Position numbers and translations under genes: made by a program
NCBI GenBank assembly: GCA_050953725.1
Contig: JBMNNB010000001.1
Coordinates: 124,001-188,000 of the forward strand
Direction: 5' to 3'
Source: DTU053 sp012520115
GTDB lineage: Bacteria > Bacillota > Clostridia > Oscillospirales > Acutalibacteraceae
Length of the DNA: 64,000 bases
Shown: piece by piece, positions 1 to 8,391 of the stretch
Layout: every line of letters begins with the position of its first letter
Position numbering within the stretch: the stretch's first letter is position 1
Notes under the pieces: model-generated
The model's input: only the letters and a program-made list of their open reading frames with translations
Told to the model about the DNA's origin: nothing
Databases searched by the model: none

Positions 1-1027
1 AATTAATAAGCGCATCCATTTCATCATCGCTGCCCACGGTAATCCGTACATAATCCTTAATTCTGTCCGTGCCGAAGTAGCGCACAAGCACACCACGCTC
101 ACGAAGTTTATTATAAATCTCCTCGCCCGAAATCTCCTCATGCCTTGCAAAGATGAAGTTAGCCTTGCTGTCTGTCAGTATAAACCCCAAAGCTTTCAGC
201 TCTTTTGCGGTGCGCTCTCTGGTCTTTATAATTCGGCTCGTGCAGCTTTCAAAATACTCCCTGTCTTTCACTGCGGCAGCGCCCGCAAGCTGCGAAAGAC
301 GGTTTAAATTATATGGGTGGAAGCTGAACTTCACACGGTTAAGGTCGTTTATCAGCTCGCTGTTTGCAGCAGCAAAGGCGACACGCCCTCCCGCAAGATT
401 GCGGCTTTTTGAAAAGGTCTGCACCACAATCAGGTTGTCTAACTCCTTAATATAAGGCACACAGCTTTCCGCCCCGAAGTCCACATATGCCTCGTCAACC
501 ACGATAAGCCTGTCAGCCTTATTCTTAGCAAGGGCTATAATGTCGGATGCGGGCAGGGCAAGCCCGGTCGGTGCATTGGGGTTTGCAATAAAAATCGTTT
601 CGTCTATATCCGTATAGTCATCAAGGCAGATTGAAAAGTCATCTTTGAGCGGCAGAACCCTTGTGTTTATGCCGTAAAGCTGCGCCCAGACCTTGTAAAA
701 GCCGTAGGTAATGTCGGGGAAGGCTGCACCCTTAGAGCAAAAGGCCTGAAAGATAAAGGCCAGAAGCTCGTCACTGCCGTTGCCCGTTATCACTTCGTCA
801 GTGTCCAGCCCGAAAGCATCCGCTATCGCACTGTTAAGCTCACGGCACTCAGGGTCGGGATAGAGCCTTAATGTTTCCGCTTTGCCTTCCAACGCTTCAA
901 TCACCGCAGGCGACGGCGGGTAGGGGCTTTCGTTGGTGTTGAGCTTAATAAAGCCGCCCTCCTTAGGCTGTTCGCCGGGCGTGTAGGGCAGAAGCCCCTT
1001 AAGTTTAGGAGACAAAAACCTACTCAT
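1..1027 (-). CDS. hisC: Histidinol-phosphate aminotransferase, partial (3' end outside window)
   Basis: PLP-dependent class I/II aminotransferase that converts imidazole-acetol phosphate to histidinol phosphate. The minus strand from the ATG at 1027 reads MSRFLSPKLKGLLPYTPGEQ, followed by the family signatures NTNESPYPP, GNGSDELL, NPNAPTG and the PLP-lysine segment TFSKSRNLAGGR near residue 215. The frame stays open to base 1, so the C-terminus lies outside the window. The ATG lies inside the hisD stop (shared ATGAGTAG, 8-base overlap), which implies translational coupling. Last visible gene of the histidine operon. Confidence 0.95.
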   Translation of the reverse strand, partial: MSRFLSPKLKGLLPYTPGEQPKEGGFIKLNTNESPYPPSPAVIEALEGKAETLRLYPDPECRELNSAIADAFGLDTDEVITGNGSDELLAFIFQAFCSKGAAFPDITYGFYKVWAQLYGINTRVLPLKDDFSICLDDYTDIDETIFIANPNAPTGLALPASDIIALAKNKADRLIVVDEAYVDFGAESCVPYIKELDNLIVVQTFSKSRNLAGGRVAFAAANSELINDLNRVKFSFHPYNLNRLSQLAGAAAVKDREYFESCTSRIIKTRERTAKELKALGFILTDSKANFIFARHEEISGEEIYNKLRERGVLVRYFGTDRIKDYVRITVGSDDEMDALIN

Positions 1028-2288
1028 TCCCGTCACCTCTGAATCGGCTCTCAACGCTCCTTGCGTGTGCCTCCAGGCCCTCCTGACGGGCAAAGTACGC
1101 TATACGCTCCTGAACCTCTGACAAGGCCTCTTTGGTGTAATATATAAAGCTCGATTTCTTAACAAAGCTGTCCACTCCCAGAGGGCTTGCAAAGCGGGCG
1201 GTGCCGCTTGTGGGCAGGGTATGGTTTGTCCCCGCAAAATAATCGCCCAAAGCCTCGGGGGTAAAGTGACCGAGGAAGATGCTGCCCGCATTTTTGACTA
1301 AAGGCAGGTATTGCATCGGCTCCTCAACGCAAAGCTCCAGATGCTCGGGAGCAATGTCGTTTGCTATCTCTATTGCCTCCTCAATATCAGAAGCAAGGAA
1401 TATGCCGCTTAAATTGTCAATGCTCTGACGGGCGATTTCAGAGCGGGGGAGAATCTCAAGCTGTCTCTCAACCTCCGCCTGCACCTTCTCGGCAAGCTCC
1501 ATACTGTCTGTAATAAGAACTGCGCTTGCAAGAGCGTCATGCTCCGCCTGACTTAACAGGTCTGCCGCAAGACAGACCGGGTCTGCAGTAGAGTCGGCAA
1601 CAATCAGAATCTCGCTGGGGCCCGCTATCATATCAATGTCCACAAGGCCGTACACAAGCCGCTTTGCCGAGGAGACATAGCGGTTGCCGGGGCCTACAAT
1701 TTTATCTACCTTAGGAATTGTCTCCGTGCCGTAAGCCAGTGCCGCAACGGCCTGCGCCCCGCCTACTTTAAATATCTTATCTATGCCGGCGACCTTTGCG
1801 GCGGCCAGTACTGCGGGGGCAATTTCACCCTGCTTATTAGGCGGCGTTACTGCGACAATCTCCGACACCCCGGCAATTTTGGCGGGGATTGCGTTCATCA
1901 GCACCGTTGAGGGATAGCTTGCGGTGCCGCCGGGAATGTAAAGTCCCGCCTTTTCAATGGGCGTGACCTTCTGACCGAGATATGACTTATGTGGAGCGGC
2001 CATAATGAAGCCTTCGTTTACCTGACGCTCGTGGTAGGCTCTGATGTTCTTGGCCGCCATTTCGAGTGTTTCAAGGAAGTATGGGCCGGCCTTTTCCACA
2101 GCCGTCTCTATTTCCTCTTGTGTAACAAGCATGCTGTTGAGCTTGCAGCCGTCAAAACGAAGGGTATATTCATAGAGTGCGGCGTCGCCACGCTTTTCAA
2201 CATCCTTTAATATTGCGGAAACATCGGCGTCTGCCTGAGTGCGCTCACGACGGAAGGCGCCGCTGTCGTATTTACTTATTTTTATCAT
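1020..2288 (-). CDS. hisD: Histidinol dehydrogenase
   Basis: Zinc- and NAD-dependent enzyme for the last two oxidations of histidine synthesis (histidinol to histidine). 422 residues, close to the usual 420-435. Recognisable blocks are VGPGNRYVSSAKRLVYG, the SQAEHD motif and APEHLEL near the C-terminus. Its start overlaps the hisG stop by 4 bases and its stop overlaps hisC by 8 bases, so hisG-hisD-hisC are tightly coupled. Confidence 0.97.
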   Translation of the reverse strand: MIKISKYDSGAFRRERTQADADVSAILKDVEKRGDAALYEYTLRFDGCKLNSMLVTQEEIETAVEKAGPYFLETLEMAAKNIRAYHERQVNEGFIMAAPHKSYLGQKVTPIEKAGLYIPGGTASYPSTVLMNAIPAKIAGVSEIVAVTPPNKQGEIAPAVLAAAKVAGIDKIFKVGGAQAVAALAYGTETIPKVDKIVGPGNRYVSSAKRLVYGLVDIDMIAGPSEILIVADSTADPVCLAADLLSQAEHDALASAVLITDSMELAEKVQAEVERQLEILPRSEIARQSIDNLSGIFLASDIEEAIEIANDIAPEHLELCVEEPMQYLPLVKNAGSIFLGHFTPEALGDYFAGTNHTLPTSGTARFASPLGVDSFVKKSSFIYYTKEALSEVQERIAYFARQEGLEAHARSVESRFRGDGNE

Positions 2289-2905
2289 TTCATCACCCCG
2301 ATAAGCCTTTCACGCAGGTTGTCGATAGCCCCGCTCTGGAACTGATACGCCACCTTGTTGGCAATCAGCCTTGCGCTGATGGGCATAATCTCAGACAGCA
2401 CCACAAGGTTGTTTTCTCTTAAGGTCTTGCCCGACTCCACAATGTCAACAATGACATCGGAAAGTCCGAGTAAAGGAGCCAGCTCAATACTGCCGCCGAG
2501 CTTTATAATGTCGACCTCTCTGCCGAGTGAGGCGTAATACCTCTCCGCAATATTCACAAACTTTGTGGCAACTCTTAAAACCTTCGAGCCGTCGTCCTTA
2601 AAATCCTTAGGCCCTGCCACGCACATGCGGCATTTACCGAGGTTTAAATCCAACAGCTCATAGACATCCGCCCTGTCCTCCTCAAGAATGTCCTTGCCCA
2701 CAATGCCTAAGTCCGCAGCGCCGTGCTCCACATATATGGCCACATCACCGGGCTTTACAAGAAAGTACCGAACGCCGGCCTCCTCATTTTCGAGGACCAG
2801 CTTACGTCCCATATCGCTCAAATCCCCACGGGCAAAGCCCGCAAGGGAAAATAATCTATGAACATCATCGCCTAATCTGCCCTTTGGCAGTGCTATGTTA
2901 AGCAA
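2285..2905 (-). CDS. hisG: ATP phosphoribosyltransferase, short catalytic form
   Basis: Catalyses the first step of histidine synthesis, condensation of ATP and PRPP. Short-form HisG of about 206 residues without the C-terminal regulatory domain, so it needs HisZ, which is encoded directly upstream. Motifs LPKGRLGDD, DLGIVGKDILEE, ATKFVNIAE and the PRPP-type segment SDVIVDIVESGKTLREN are visible. A GTG at 2914 overlaps the hisZ stop, but the Shine-Dalgarno GGAGGTGA covers that codon and lies 6 bases before a TTG at 2905, so 2905 is the better start. Confidence 0.93.
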   Translation of the reverse strand: MLNIALPKGRLGDDVHRLFSLAGFARGDLSDMGRKLVLENEEAGVRYFLVKPGDVAIYVEHGAADLGIVGKDILEEDRADVYELLDLNLGKCRMCVAGPKDFKDDGSKVLRVATKFVNIAERYYASLGREVDIIKLGGSIELAPLLGLSDVIVDIVESGKTLRENNLVVLSEIMPISARLIANKVAYQFQSGAIDNLRERLIGVMK

Positions 2906-2910
2906 GGCGC

Positions 2911-3840
2911 TCACCTCCCGAAAAGCTCGTTTAATGTCAAAGCAAAGCCGATAGCCCGACCCGATTTGTGCAGCTTCTTCATCATGTTATCGTACTGTCC
3001 GCCGGACAGAACCAATCGGCTCTTACCCTCTATATAGCCGCAGAACATTATGCCGCTGTAATAGTCCTCATCGCCCCGAATTGAGAAATCCACAAGAATA
3101 TTCGGGTCAGTAAGTCCCTCAAGTGCATGCCTTATCTGATTTAAGGAGCGCTGCATCTCACCGTTGCGGCACAGAAGCTCGGCCTGTTTCAGTACCGACT
3201 GCGCCTCACCGCTGAGCAGAGCCGCCTTTTTTAAATAATCTATGTTCTCACTGCCTATGCCCGCAGCTTCGGCGGCAGCCAGAAGGCCGTGGGGATTTTT
3301 AGAGGCTATGCTCTCGAACAAGGCCGCATAATGCTTTGGCGGCACCCGAAGGCTTTTAAGAAGCCCCGCAATAAAGCCCACATGGCTTATAGACAGCCTG
3401 AATGGCTCTCCTGTTAGCTTCAGACTCTCATAGGCAAGGTGTATGACCTCCCTGACCTCTTTCCTGCCGACGGGGCCAATGCACTCAAGACCCATCTGGT
3501 TTATCTCCGCAAAGCTTCGCCCCGTGGCGTTCGGCCTGTAAACATTTTCTATATAATAGAGCTTTCTAAGGCCGTTCGATGAGTCAACATTTTTGGCAAT
3601 ACTTAATGTGACATCGGGCTTTAGGGCCATGAGCCTGCCGTCAAGGTCGCTGAAGGTGATGACCTGCTCGCTGCGGAGAAAGCTCAGGTTCTCAAGATAA
3701 AACCTGTACTCCTCAAAGCGGTTCGTGTGATAGCGGCGGTATCCCCGCTGCTCAAAAAGCGCCCTGAGCTTCAGAACAGTGCGCTCCTCGTCAGACAGAA
3801 CCGCCAGTAAGTTAGTTATATTTGCATTATCACCACGCAT
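2911..3840 (-). CDS. hisZ: ATP phosphoribosyltransferase regulatory subunit
   Basis: Class II histidyl-tRNA-synthetase-like protein with no aminoacylation role; it forms the hetero-octamer with short HisG and gives histidine feedback control. 309 residues, slightly short for the family. Synthetase-like segments include LKPDVTLSIAK, YYIENVYRPN, QMGLECIG and the C-terminal LSGGQYDNM. First gene of the operon; ATG preceded by GGGGG at 8 bases. Confidence 0.93.
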   Translation of the reverse strand: MRGDNANITNLLAVLSDEERTVLKLRALFEQRGYRRYHTNRFEEYRFYLENLSFLRSEQVITFSDLDGRLMALKPDVTLSIAKNVDSSNGLRKLYYIENVYRPNATGRSFAEINQMGLECIGPVGRKEVREVIHLAYESLKLTGEPFRLSISHVGFIAGLLKSLRVPPKHYAALFESIASKNPHGLLAAAEAAGIGSENIDYLKKAALLSGEAQSVLKQAELLCRNGEMQRSLNQIRHALEGLTDPNILVDFSIRGDEDYYSGIMFCGYIEGKSRLVLSGGQYDNMMKKLHKSGRAIGFALTLNELFGR

Positions 3841-3872
3841 CTTATAACCCCCGCTTCAAGTCGTCTTTGGCT

Positions 3873-3904
3873 TGCTATCACTTTATCTTGCTAATATGAT
3901 AGCA
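3873..3904. promoter_or_regulatory. Inverted repeat downstream of the his promoter, candidate operator
   Basis: TGCTATCA at 3873-3880 and TGATAGCA at 3897-3904 are perfect 8-base inverted arms with a 16-base spacer; a third TGCTA lies in the spacer (3889-3893) and can pair with TAGCA. The element lies just after the -10 and transcription start, where a repressor (for example a TrpR-like HisR/YerC protein) or an RNA hairpin could act. The regulator is inferred, not shown. Confidence 0.45.
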
Positions 3905-3914
3905 GGATAAACCA

Positions 3915-3943
3915 ATTATATCACGACAGGCGGGAAATTGCAA
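3915..3943 (-). promoter_or_regulatory. Sigma-A promoter of the his operon
   Basis: On the minus strand TTGCAA (3938-3943) and TATAAT (3915-3920) are separated by exactly 17 bases, about 75 bases upstream of the hisZ ATG. Confidence 0.8.
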
Positions 3944-4145
3944 TTCAAATATCTGCCATATTTTACTTAATTCCGGTTCCCCATATTTGTCATAATACAC
4001 AACACAACGGATTTTCAGGGCTTGTCAGGCAAATCCGCCTTCTCTTATTGCTAAATCCGAAAATAAGGACTAAACTAAAATAAATGCAAATCACCAAAAC
4101 ATTTTCACGTTCTGAATCGTATTAAAGGTGAAAGGGGGAGGAAAA
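3944..4145. other. Divergent intergenic region between hisZ and the ECF operon
   Basis: About 200 AT-rich bases between the his promoter and the sigma-factor start. No convincing coding sequence. No consensus sigma-A promoter is obvious for the plus-strand gene, which may use an autoregulated ECF promoter. Confidence 0.4.
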
Positions 4146-4640
4146 TTGCAGAGTTCTTTATTGCGTACGGATGAAGAGCTGTTAGAGATTTACAACCGCC
4201 ATGTCGATACCGTCTACCGTGTATGCTATATGTACATGAAGAATAAGCCCGACACAGAGGATATGGTGCAAAACACCTTTATCAGACTGATGCGGGATAA
4301 AACCGTCTTTCAGGGCGACGAGCACGAAAAGGCGTGGCTTATCAGGACGGCGTCGAATCTGTGCAAGGACCACCTGAAATCATGGTGGAGTCAGAAGACG
4401 GTCGGCATCGACAGCGCAACACAGCTTGAATCGGAACAGGCATTCACGGTGGATGAAACACTCGAAAAGGTTTTGTCGCTCCCCCAAAAGCTCAAGACAG
4501 TAGTTTACCTTTACTATTACGAGGGTTATTCCACAGGCGAGATAGCAAGGATGCTGGGCAAAAACGAGTCCACCGTCAGAGGCTATCTTCACAAGAGCAG
4601 AAAGCTGCTTAAACTCAATATGGAAGGTGATTTCGTATGA
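4146..4640 (+). CDS. RNA polymerase sigma factor, ECF (sigma-70) family
   Basis: Small ECF sigma factor of about 164 residues. Region 2 is seen in YRVCYMYMKNKPDTEDMVQN, then ENTFIRL-like and TASNLCKDHLKS; region 4 is the C-terminal helix-turn-helix YSTGEIARMLGKNESTVRGY. An upstream in-frame GTG at 4128 sits before the strong Shine-Dalgarno (AGGGGGAGG, 4133-4141), so the TTG at 4146 right after it is the likely start. The stop overlaps the next gene (ATGA), typical of an ECF sigma with its anti-sigma factor. The regulon is unknown. Confidence 0.9.
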   Translation: MQSSLLRTDEELLEIYNRHVDTVYRVCYMYMKNKPDTEDMVQNTFIRLMRDKTVFQGDEHEKAWLIRTASNLCKDHLKSWWSQKTVGIDSATQLESEQAFTVDETLEKVLSLPQKLKTVVYLYYYEGYSTGEIARMLGKNESTVRGYLHKSRKLLKLNMEGDFV

Positions 4641-5854
4641 AAAATGAGGATATAAAGAATTCCCTCAATAAGATACAGCCCGACGAAGCGGCAAAAATCA
4701 GAATGAGGCGAAATATATTCAGTCACGCAGACGAGAATAAAGCTTACGCAAGGCGCCCCGTCTTGTTAAGACGAGCCGTACCCGCCCTTATTCTGGTGGT
4801 GGTTCTCACCGCAGGCATTATTGGCTTTGACAGGCTGTACGACAACAATACCTATAAACCCCCCCTGCTTGCATCCGAGGGGGACGCAAGGGAGGACATG
4901 GCAGCGCCCGTAATAGACCAGTTCAGAATCGGCGACAGGCACTATATCATCCTCTCCGATGAGATGAGAGCGGAGTTCGGCTTGCCGGCAAGCATCAGCG
5001 ACAATGACATCGGCGAAAAGATAGCGGTGATTTCCGCAGGACCCGACCAGAAGCTTTACGGCAAAGAGGTCTATAAGTATATCCCCGCAGGCTGTGAGGC
5101 GGTCGTGGCGATGAAAACCGATAGCACCTACAAGCTTTTCCGCTTCTTTACCTTTGAAAGCTACAACAACAATCAGGACGAGGACGCTGTCAGGTATCTA
5201 AAGCTCTTCGGAATAGACAGCGCCGACGATATCGCAAAGATTCAGTTCATCGGTCATTCCGAGCAGGCTAAGCTTCAGGGCGTTCTTGACATAAGGGGAG
5301 AGATAAAGGACAAGGCTGATATAAAGAAATTCTATAACCTTTATTCGGCTCTTAAAAACGCCAGCGACGAATACTTTAAGTCCATATACAGTTACCCCTC
5401 CAAAGCAGAAACCCCCGTACCTGACACACAGCACACCGTCGGTCCGGCCCCTGACGCACAGCCCGATGTAGTTCCCCCCATCGGCGCAGAACCGGCACAT
5501 GATGATGACGCTCCGAATCCGGAACCCTATTTAAACGGCAGGGTAGAGTATGCAGAAGACAGCCCGCTTTACAGCGGAAATAGCTCGAACGCAGGCTCTG
5601 GCGATACCCCCGTATCAAACAGAGAGCCTGATACGGCAAGCAGCGGTATGATGGATTACGGCCAGACGGGAACGGGTTCGGTTTCCCCGAGTCAGGGAGC
5701 AGCAGGCAGGGCACTTGAAAACTATGTAACCATCAGAATATACAATCAAAGAGGCGTTTACTACGACACTGTCTACTATATAAATATCGGCTTTATAAGC
5801 AGATTTAAGGCAGACGCTGCGCTTGTTTCCCTCATAGACGAATATATAAAATAA
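4637..5854 (+). CDS. Single-pass membrane protein, probable anti-sigma factor
   Basis: 405 residues: a short charged cytoplasmic N-terminus (1-46), one transmembrane segment about 47-64 (ALILVVVLTAGIIGF), and a long outer part with a Pro/Asp-rich low-complexity linker (about 260-360) followed by a compact C-terminal stretch. No named domain is recognised. The 4-base overlap with the ECF sigma gene and the topology suggest that its N-terminus holds the sigma factor at the membrane. The partner role is inferred from context. Confidence 0.7.
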   Translation: MKNEDIKNSLNKIQPDEAAKIRMRRNIFSHADENKAYARRPVLLRRAVPALILVVVLTAGIIGFDRLYDNNTYKPPLLASEGDAREDMAAPVIDQFRIGDRHYIILSDEMRAEFGLPASISDNDIGEKIAVISAGPDQKLYGKEVYKYIPAGCEAVVAMKTDSTYKLFRFFTFESYNNNQDEDAVRYLKLFGIDSADDIAKIQFIGHSEQAKLQGVLDIRGEIKDKADIKKFYNLYSALKNASDEYFKSIYSYPSKAETPVPDTQHTVGPAPDAQPDVVPPIGAEPAHDDDAPNPEPYLNGRVEYAEDSPLYSGNSSNAGSGDTPVSNREPDTASSGMMDYGQTGTGSVSPSQGAAGRALENYVTIRIYNQRGVYYDTVYYINIGFISRFKADAALVSLIDEYIK

Positions 5855-5867
5855 ACCGACAACCCCA

Positions 5868-5905
5868 AGTAAGACCGGAGGCTTATATTTGCCTCCGGTC
5901 TTACT
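5868..5905 (+). terminator. Terminator after the ECF/anti-sigma operon
   Basis: Perfect 15-base arms AGTAAGACCGGAGGC (5868-5882) and GCCTCCGGTCTTACT (5891-5905) around an 8-base loop. The T tract is weak (ATTTATAG). Confidence 0.75.
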
Positions 5906-5950
5906 ATTTATAGATTTCCACATTTTTCTTTTCTTTTGTCCAAAATTTGA

Positions 5951-6110
5951 TATAATGTAAATGATAGCAACAAAAAACATTAATATTCAGGTGACAACCC
6001 GTTTTCTCAGGCGATGCACAGCCGTATCCCAGCCTTAGTTTACAGGAATCTGAAAACCCGATGCGCATACGGGAGCATAAGACCCCCCGTAAATATATAA
6101 AAAAGGAGAG
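5951..6110 (+). promoter_or_regulatory. Promoter and structured 5' leader of the QueD-like gene, riboswitch-like
   Basis: A TATAAT (5951-5956) with a weak -35 is followed by a leader of about 150 bases. Pairings visible: GTTTTC 6001-6006 with GAAAAC 6052-6057; AGGC 6009-6012 with GCCT 6032-6035; CCCG 6057-6060 with CGGG 6070-6073; and ACGGG 6069-6073 with CCCGT 6086-6090. The last two exclude each other, as in a switching leader. A purine-rich ribosome site (AAAAAAGGAGAG) follows. I cannot assign a riboswitch class. Confidence 0.5.
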
Positions 6111-6115
6111 TTATT

Positions 6116-6679
6116 ATGCGAAGCTTTACTACATTAGACCTTCAGTATGCACACAGATTTTACGGATTCAAAGGAGAGGCTCAGTACCTGCACGGACATA
6201 CGGGTATACTGACCATTGAAGTTGAGGATGATGTCAACGCAGGCGTCAATATGGTGTTCCCCTGCAACGAAATCAAGAAAATCGCATGGGAGGTACTTCA
6301 GAACTTTGACCATGCTCTTGTGTTGAGGGAGGACGACCCGCTGCTTCCCGCAATTCTCAAGGTTTACGAGGAGCAGGGCATCAAAGACGGCGCTCCAACA
6401 AACAAGCAGAAAGGACCGGCCTTTAAGACAGAGCTTGCCACAGCCTATCCCGAGTGCCGCTTAGTCGTCACCAAAGAGACCATGACCGTAGAGGGTATGA
6501 TTAAGATTGTCTATGAGCTCTTAAAGGACAAGCTTAACATCGTTAAACTCACATTTACCAGCGGCGTAAACGGCGCCACAGAGGAGTACGAGCCGAAAAA
6601 GGACATTGACCGCTGCCCCTTATGCGGTGTTGCCTTAAATGAAAACGGCGTATGCCCGAAATGCGGCTACAGAAAATAG
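6116..6679 (+). CDS. 6-pyruvoyl/6-carboxy-tetrahydropterin synthase (QueD/PTPS) fold protein with zinc ribbon
   Basis: 187 residues. The T-fold signatures are present: an N-terminal YAHRFYGF, the zinc-binding YLHGHTG, NFDHALVL and the late acidic TKETMTVEG. The Cys four residues before HGH, catalytic in QueD, is Ala here (EAQYLHGH). A C-terminal rubredoxin-like zinc ribbon, CPLC-x9-CPKC (about 170-184), is appended. It therefore probably acts on a pterin-type substrate or as a divergent paralogue rather than as canonical QueD, and no other queuosine gene is adjacent. Good ribosome site AAAAAAGGAGAG. Confidence 0.8.
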   Translation: MRSFTTLDLQYAHRFYGFKGEAQYLHGHTGILTIEVEDDVNAGVNMVFPCNEIKKIAWEVLQNFDHALVLREDDPLLPAILKVYEEQGIKDGAPTNKQKGPAFKTELATAYPECRLVVTKETMTVEGMIKIVYELLKDKLNIVKLTFTSGVNGATEEYEPKKDIDRCPLCGVALNENGVCPKCGYRK

Positions 6680-6693
6680 TCTGATTACAAAAC

Positions 6694-6733
6694 GCAAGGC
6701 ATTCTGAAAACAGAGTGCCTTGCTTCTTTTTTT
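6694..6733 (+). terminator. Rho-independent terminator of the QueD-like gene
   Basis: GCAAGGCATTCTG (6694-6706) and CAGAGTGCCTTGC (6711-6723) with an AAAA loop, followed by TTCTTTTTTT. Confidence 0.92.
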
Positions 6734-6816
6734 ACGTTATAGACAAATACATGAGGGTTATATATAATTGTGTAAAGAGTTAAAAAATTACAGAATACAA
6801 AAAAGGTGGGATTTCA

Positions 6817-7224
6817 ATGCCGAATCGTCCGACGTGCGGTTGTGAGTTCGTGAATGAAGACCGGAAACATTTATGCGAAAAGCCCAAAACAATCGACGAA
6901 TATATCGCCTTGCAGCCAGAAGAAGTACAGCCTTTGCTCAATGCTATAAGGGACACCATAAAAAAGGCAATTCCTTCGCTTAAGGAAAAAATCTCATGGA
7001 GCATGCCGACCTTTTACGATAAGCATAATATCATCCACTTTGCCGCCCACAGGCACCATATCGGGCTTTATCCCGGCGATAAGGCGATAGTGCATTTTGC
7101 CGACCGTCTGTCCGAGTATAAGACCAGCAAGGGCGCCATACAGTTACCCTTCAATAAGCCTTTGCCCCTTGAGCTTATTGCCCAAATCGCAAAATGGTGC
7201 TACGACACGGGAAATAACACTTAA
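6817..7224 (+). CDS. DUF1801 (YdhG/YobT-like) protein
   Basis: 135 residues. After a Cys-containing N-terminal lead (about 1-24), the protein follows the DUF1801 pattern TIDEYIALQPEEVQP, SWSMPTFYDKHNIIHFAAHR, IGLYPG and KGAIQLPFNKPLP. The family is a small alpha/beta fold of unknown biochemical role that often sits beside stress and AraC genes. Ribosome site AGGTGG. First gene of a closely spaced run to 8739. Confidence 0.85.
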   Translation: MPNRPTCGCEFVNEDRKHLCEKPKTIDEYIALQPEEVQPLLNAIRDTIKKAIPSLKEKISWSMPTFYDKHNIIHFAAHRHHIGLYPGDKAIVHFADRLSEYKTSKGAIQLPFNKPLPLELIAQIAKWCYDTGNNT

Positions 7225-7234
7225 GGAGACTCAT

Positions 7235-7762
7235 ATGCCAAAGTACCGCAAGATGCTCTGCGACCTGAACGCACCGTATATTAAGTCCCTTATGGGGCTT
7301 ATTGAAACGCAGAGTAAGGCGACGCTCATAAATTGGGCTGTGGATTATTCCGAAAAAGTAATGCTACCCCTTTATAATAAATACTACCCAGACGACGAGC
7401 GCCCGCTGAACGCCCTGAACGCCGCCCGTCTGTGGTTAAAGGGTGAAATCAAGCTGCCCGAAGCTAAAAAAGCTATCCTTCAGTGCCATAGCGCCGCCCG
7501 TGAGGCAGAAGGCAATCCCGTTCCTCAGGCCGCCGCAAGGGCGATAGGGCAGAGCGCATCGACCATTCACTCCGCAACGCACTGCACAGGACTTGCCTTT
7601 TACGGCACCTTGGCCGTCGCCTATGAAGCACTCGGAACAAATGCCCCGTGGGCGCAAATCGAGCAGTGCGCCGCCGAGGAGTGCGGACGTATGGAGGCGG
7701 CGTTGCGAAGTATAGCAGTCGAGAACGAACCGAACCCGGCTAAAATCAACCGGCACTGCTGA
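7235..7762 (+). CDS. Imm5-like putative immunity protein
   Basis: 175 residues, alpha-helical and Ala-rich, resembling the Imm5 family (helical immunity proteins of polymorphic toxin systems) in segments such as ALNAARLWLKGEIKLPEAK, CHSAAREAEGNP, AARAIGQSASTIH and GLAFYGTLAVAYEALG. The start is the ATG at 7235, 7 bases after AAGGAG; an open upstream extension lacks a ribosome site. No toxin gene is adjacent, so a true immunity role is uncertain and Imm5 domains outside toxin loci are common. Confidence 0.65.
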   Translation: MPKYRKMLCDLNAPYIKSLMGLIETQSKATLINWAVDYSEKVMLPLYNKYYPDDERPLNALNAARLWLKGEIKLPEAKKAILQCHSAAREAEGNPVPQAAARAIGQSASTIHSATHCTGLAFYGTLAVAYEALGTNAPWAQIEQCAAEECGRMEAALRSIAVENEPNPAKINRHC

Positions 7763-7774
7763 GAGGAAGGTATT

Positions 7775-7960
7775 ATGCCCGAATACACAAAGGAAGAACT
7801 GAATGAAGCCCTCAGGGCGATTGACTCCACCGTAAAAAAGTGCGAGAAGGTACTGCCGAAATTAAAGGAGGGTACCTCACAGCACACCCTTTTAAAGCGC
7901 AGAATCAAGGCACTGCAAATTGCAGCGGAGCTGATAACCGAGAAAGCCGAAAAGATATGA
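7775..7960 (+). CDS. Small helical hypothetical protein
   Basis: 61 residues, highly charged, predicted all-helical with heptad-like Leu spacing (ELNEALRAIDSTVKKCEKVL, LLKRRIKALQIAAEL). Good ribosome site GAGAGGAAGG and only 12 bases after the previous stop. No known domain; probably a small coiled-coil protein. Confidence 0.65.
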   Translation: MPEYTKEELNEALRAIDSTVKKCEKVLPKLKEGTSQHTLLKRRIKALQIAAELITEKAEKI

Positions 7961-7979
7961 TTCACGCCCGGAGGTTTTT

Positions 7980-8372
7980 ATGGAAATCAGAAGATACAAC
8001 AAAGAGCGTGACGAAGATAAGCTGATGCAGCTCTTAATCGACGAGGGGACGGACTGGTCCTGCTACTGGGCTGACGGGTATTCCGACAAATACAAGGCCG
8101 CCCTGCAAAACTCAATAACCTATGTGGCCTATGAAGGGGATGTGCTTTGCGGCTTTTCCCGCTCGATTGACGACTGCGGCTTTTATACTTATGTCTGCGA
8201 CCTGCTTGTGGATAAAAAACACAGGGGCAAAAACATAGGCAGGCAGTTAATGCAGTGCATCTATAAAGACTACCCCGACCGCATTGTCTATGTCATGTCC
8301 GACTTGGACGGCTATTACGAAAAACAGGGCTTTGTGCGTGAAGGCTCTGTCTTTGAAGTGACAAAACCTTAA
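7980..8372 (+). CDS. GNAT-family N-acetyltransferase
   Basis: 130 residues with a GNAT fold: MEIRRYNKERDEDKLMQLL N-terminal arm, a central strand YVCDLLVD, the acetyl-CoA loop KKHRGKNIGRQLM (motif A, R/Q-x-x-G-x-G/A) and a final FYEKQGF-type motif (YYEKQGFVREGS). Substrate unknown. ATG 7980 follows GGAGG. Confidence 0.88.
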   Translation: MEIRRYNKERDEDKLMQLLIDEGTDWSCYWADGYSDKYKAALQNSITYVAYEGDVLCGFSRSIDDCGFYTYVCDLLVDKKHRGKNIGRQLMQCIYKDYPDRIVYVMSDLDGYYEKQGFVREGSVFEVTKP

Positions 8373-8391
8373 GCAAAAAGAGGTGAAGGAA

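Noticed and set aside
2905..2914. GTG at 2914 as the start of hisG
   Set aside because: It is covered by the Shine-Dalgarno sequence; the TTG at 2905 has correct spacing.
7235..7762. Polymorphic toxin-immunity locus
   Set aside because: The Imm5-like gene has no toxin, secretion or recombination-hotspot genes next to it; neighbours are small metabolic-type proteins.
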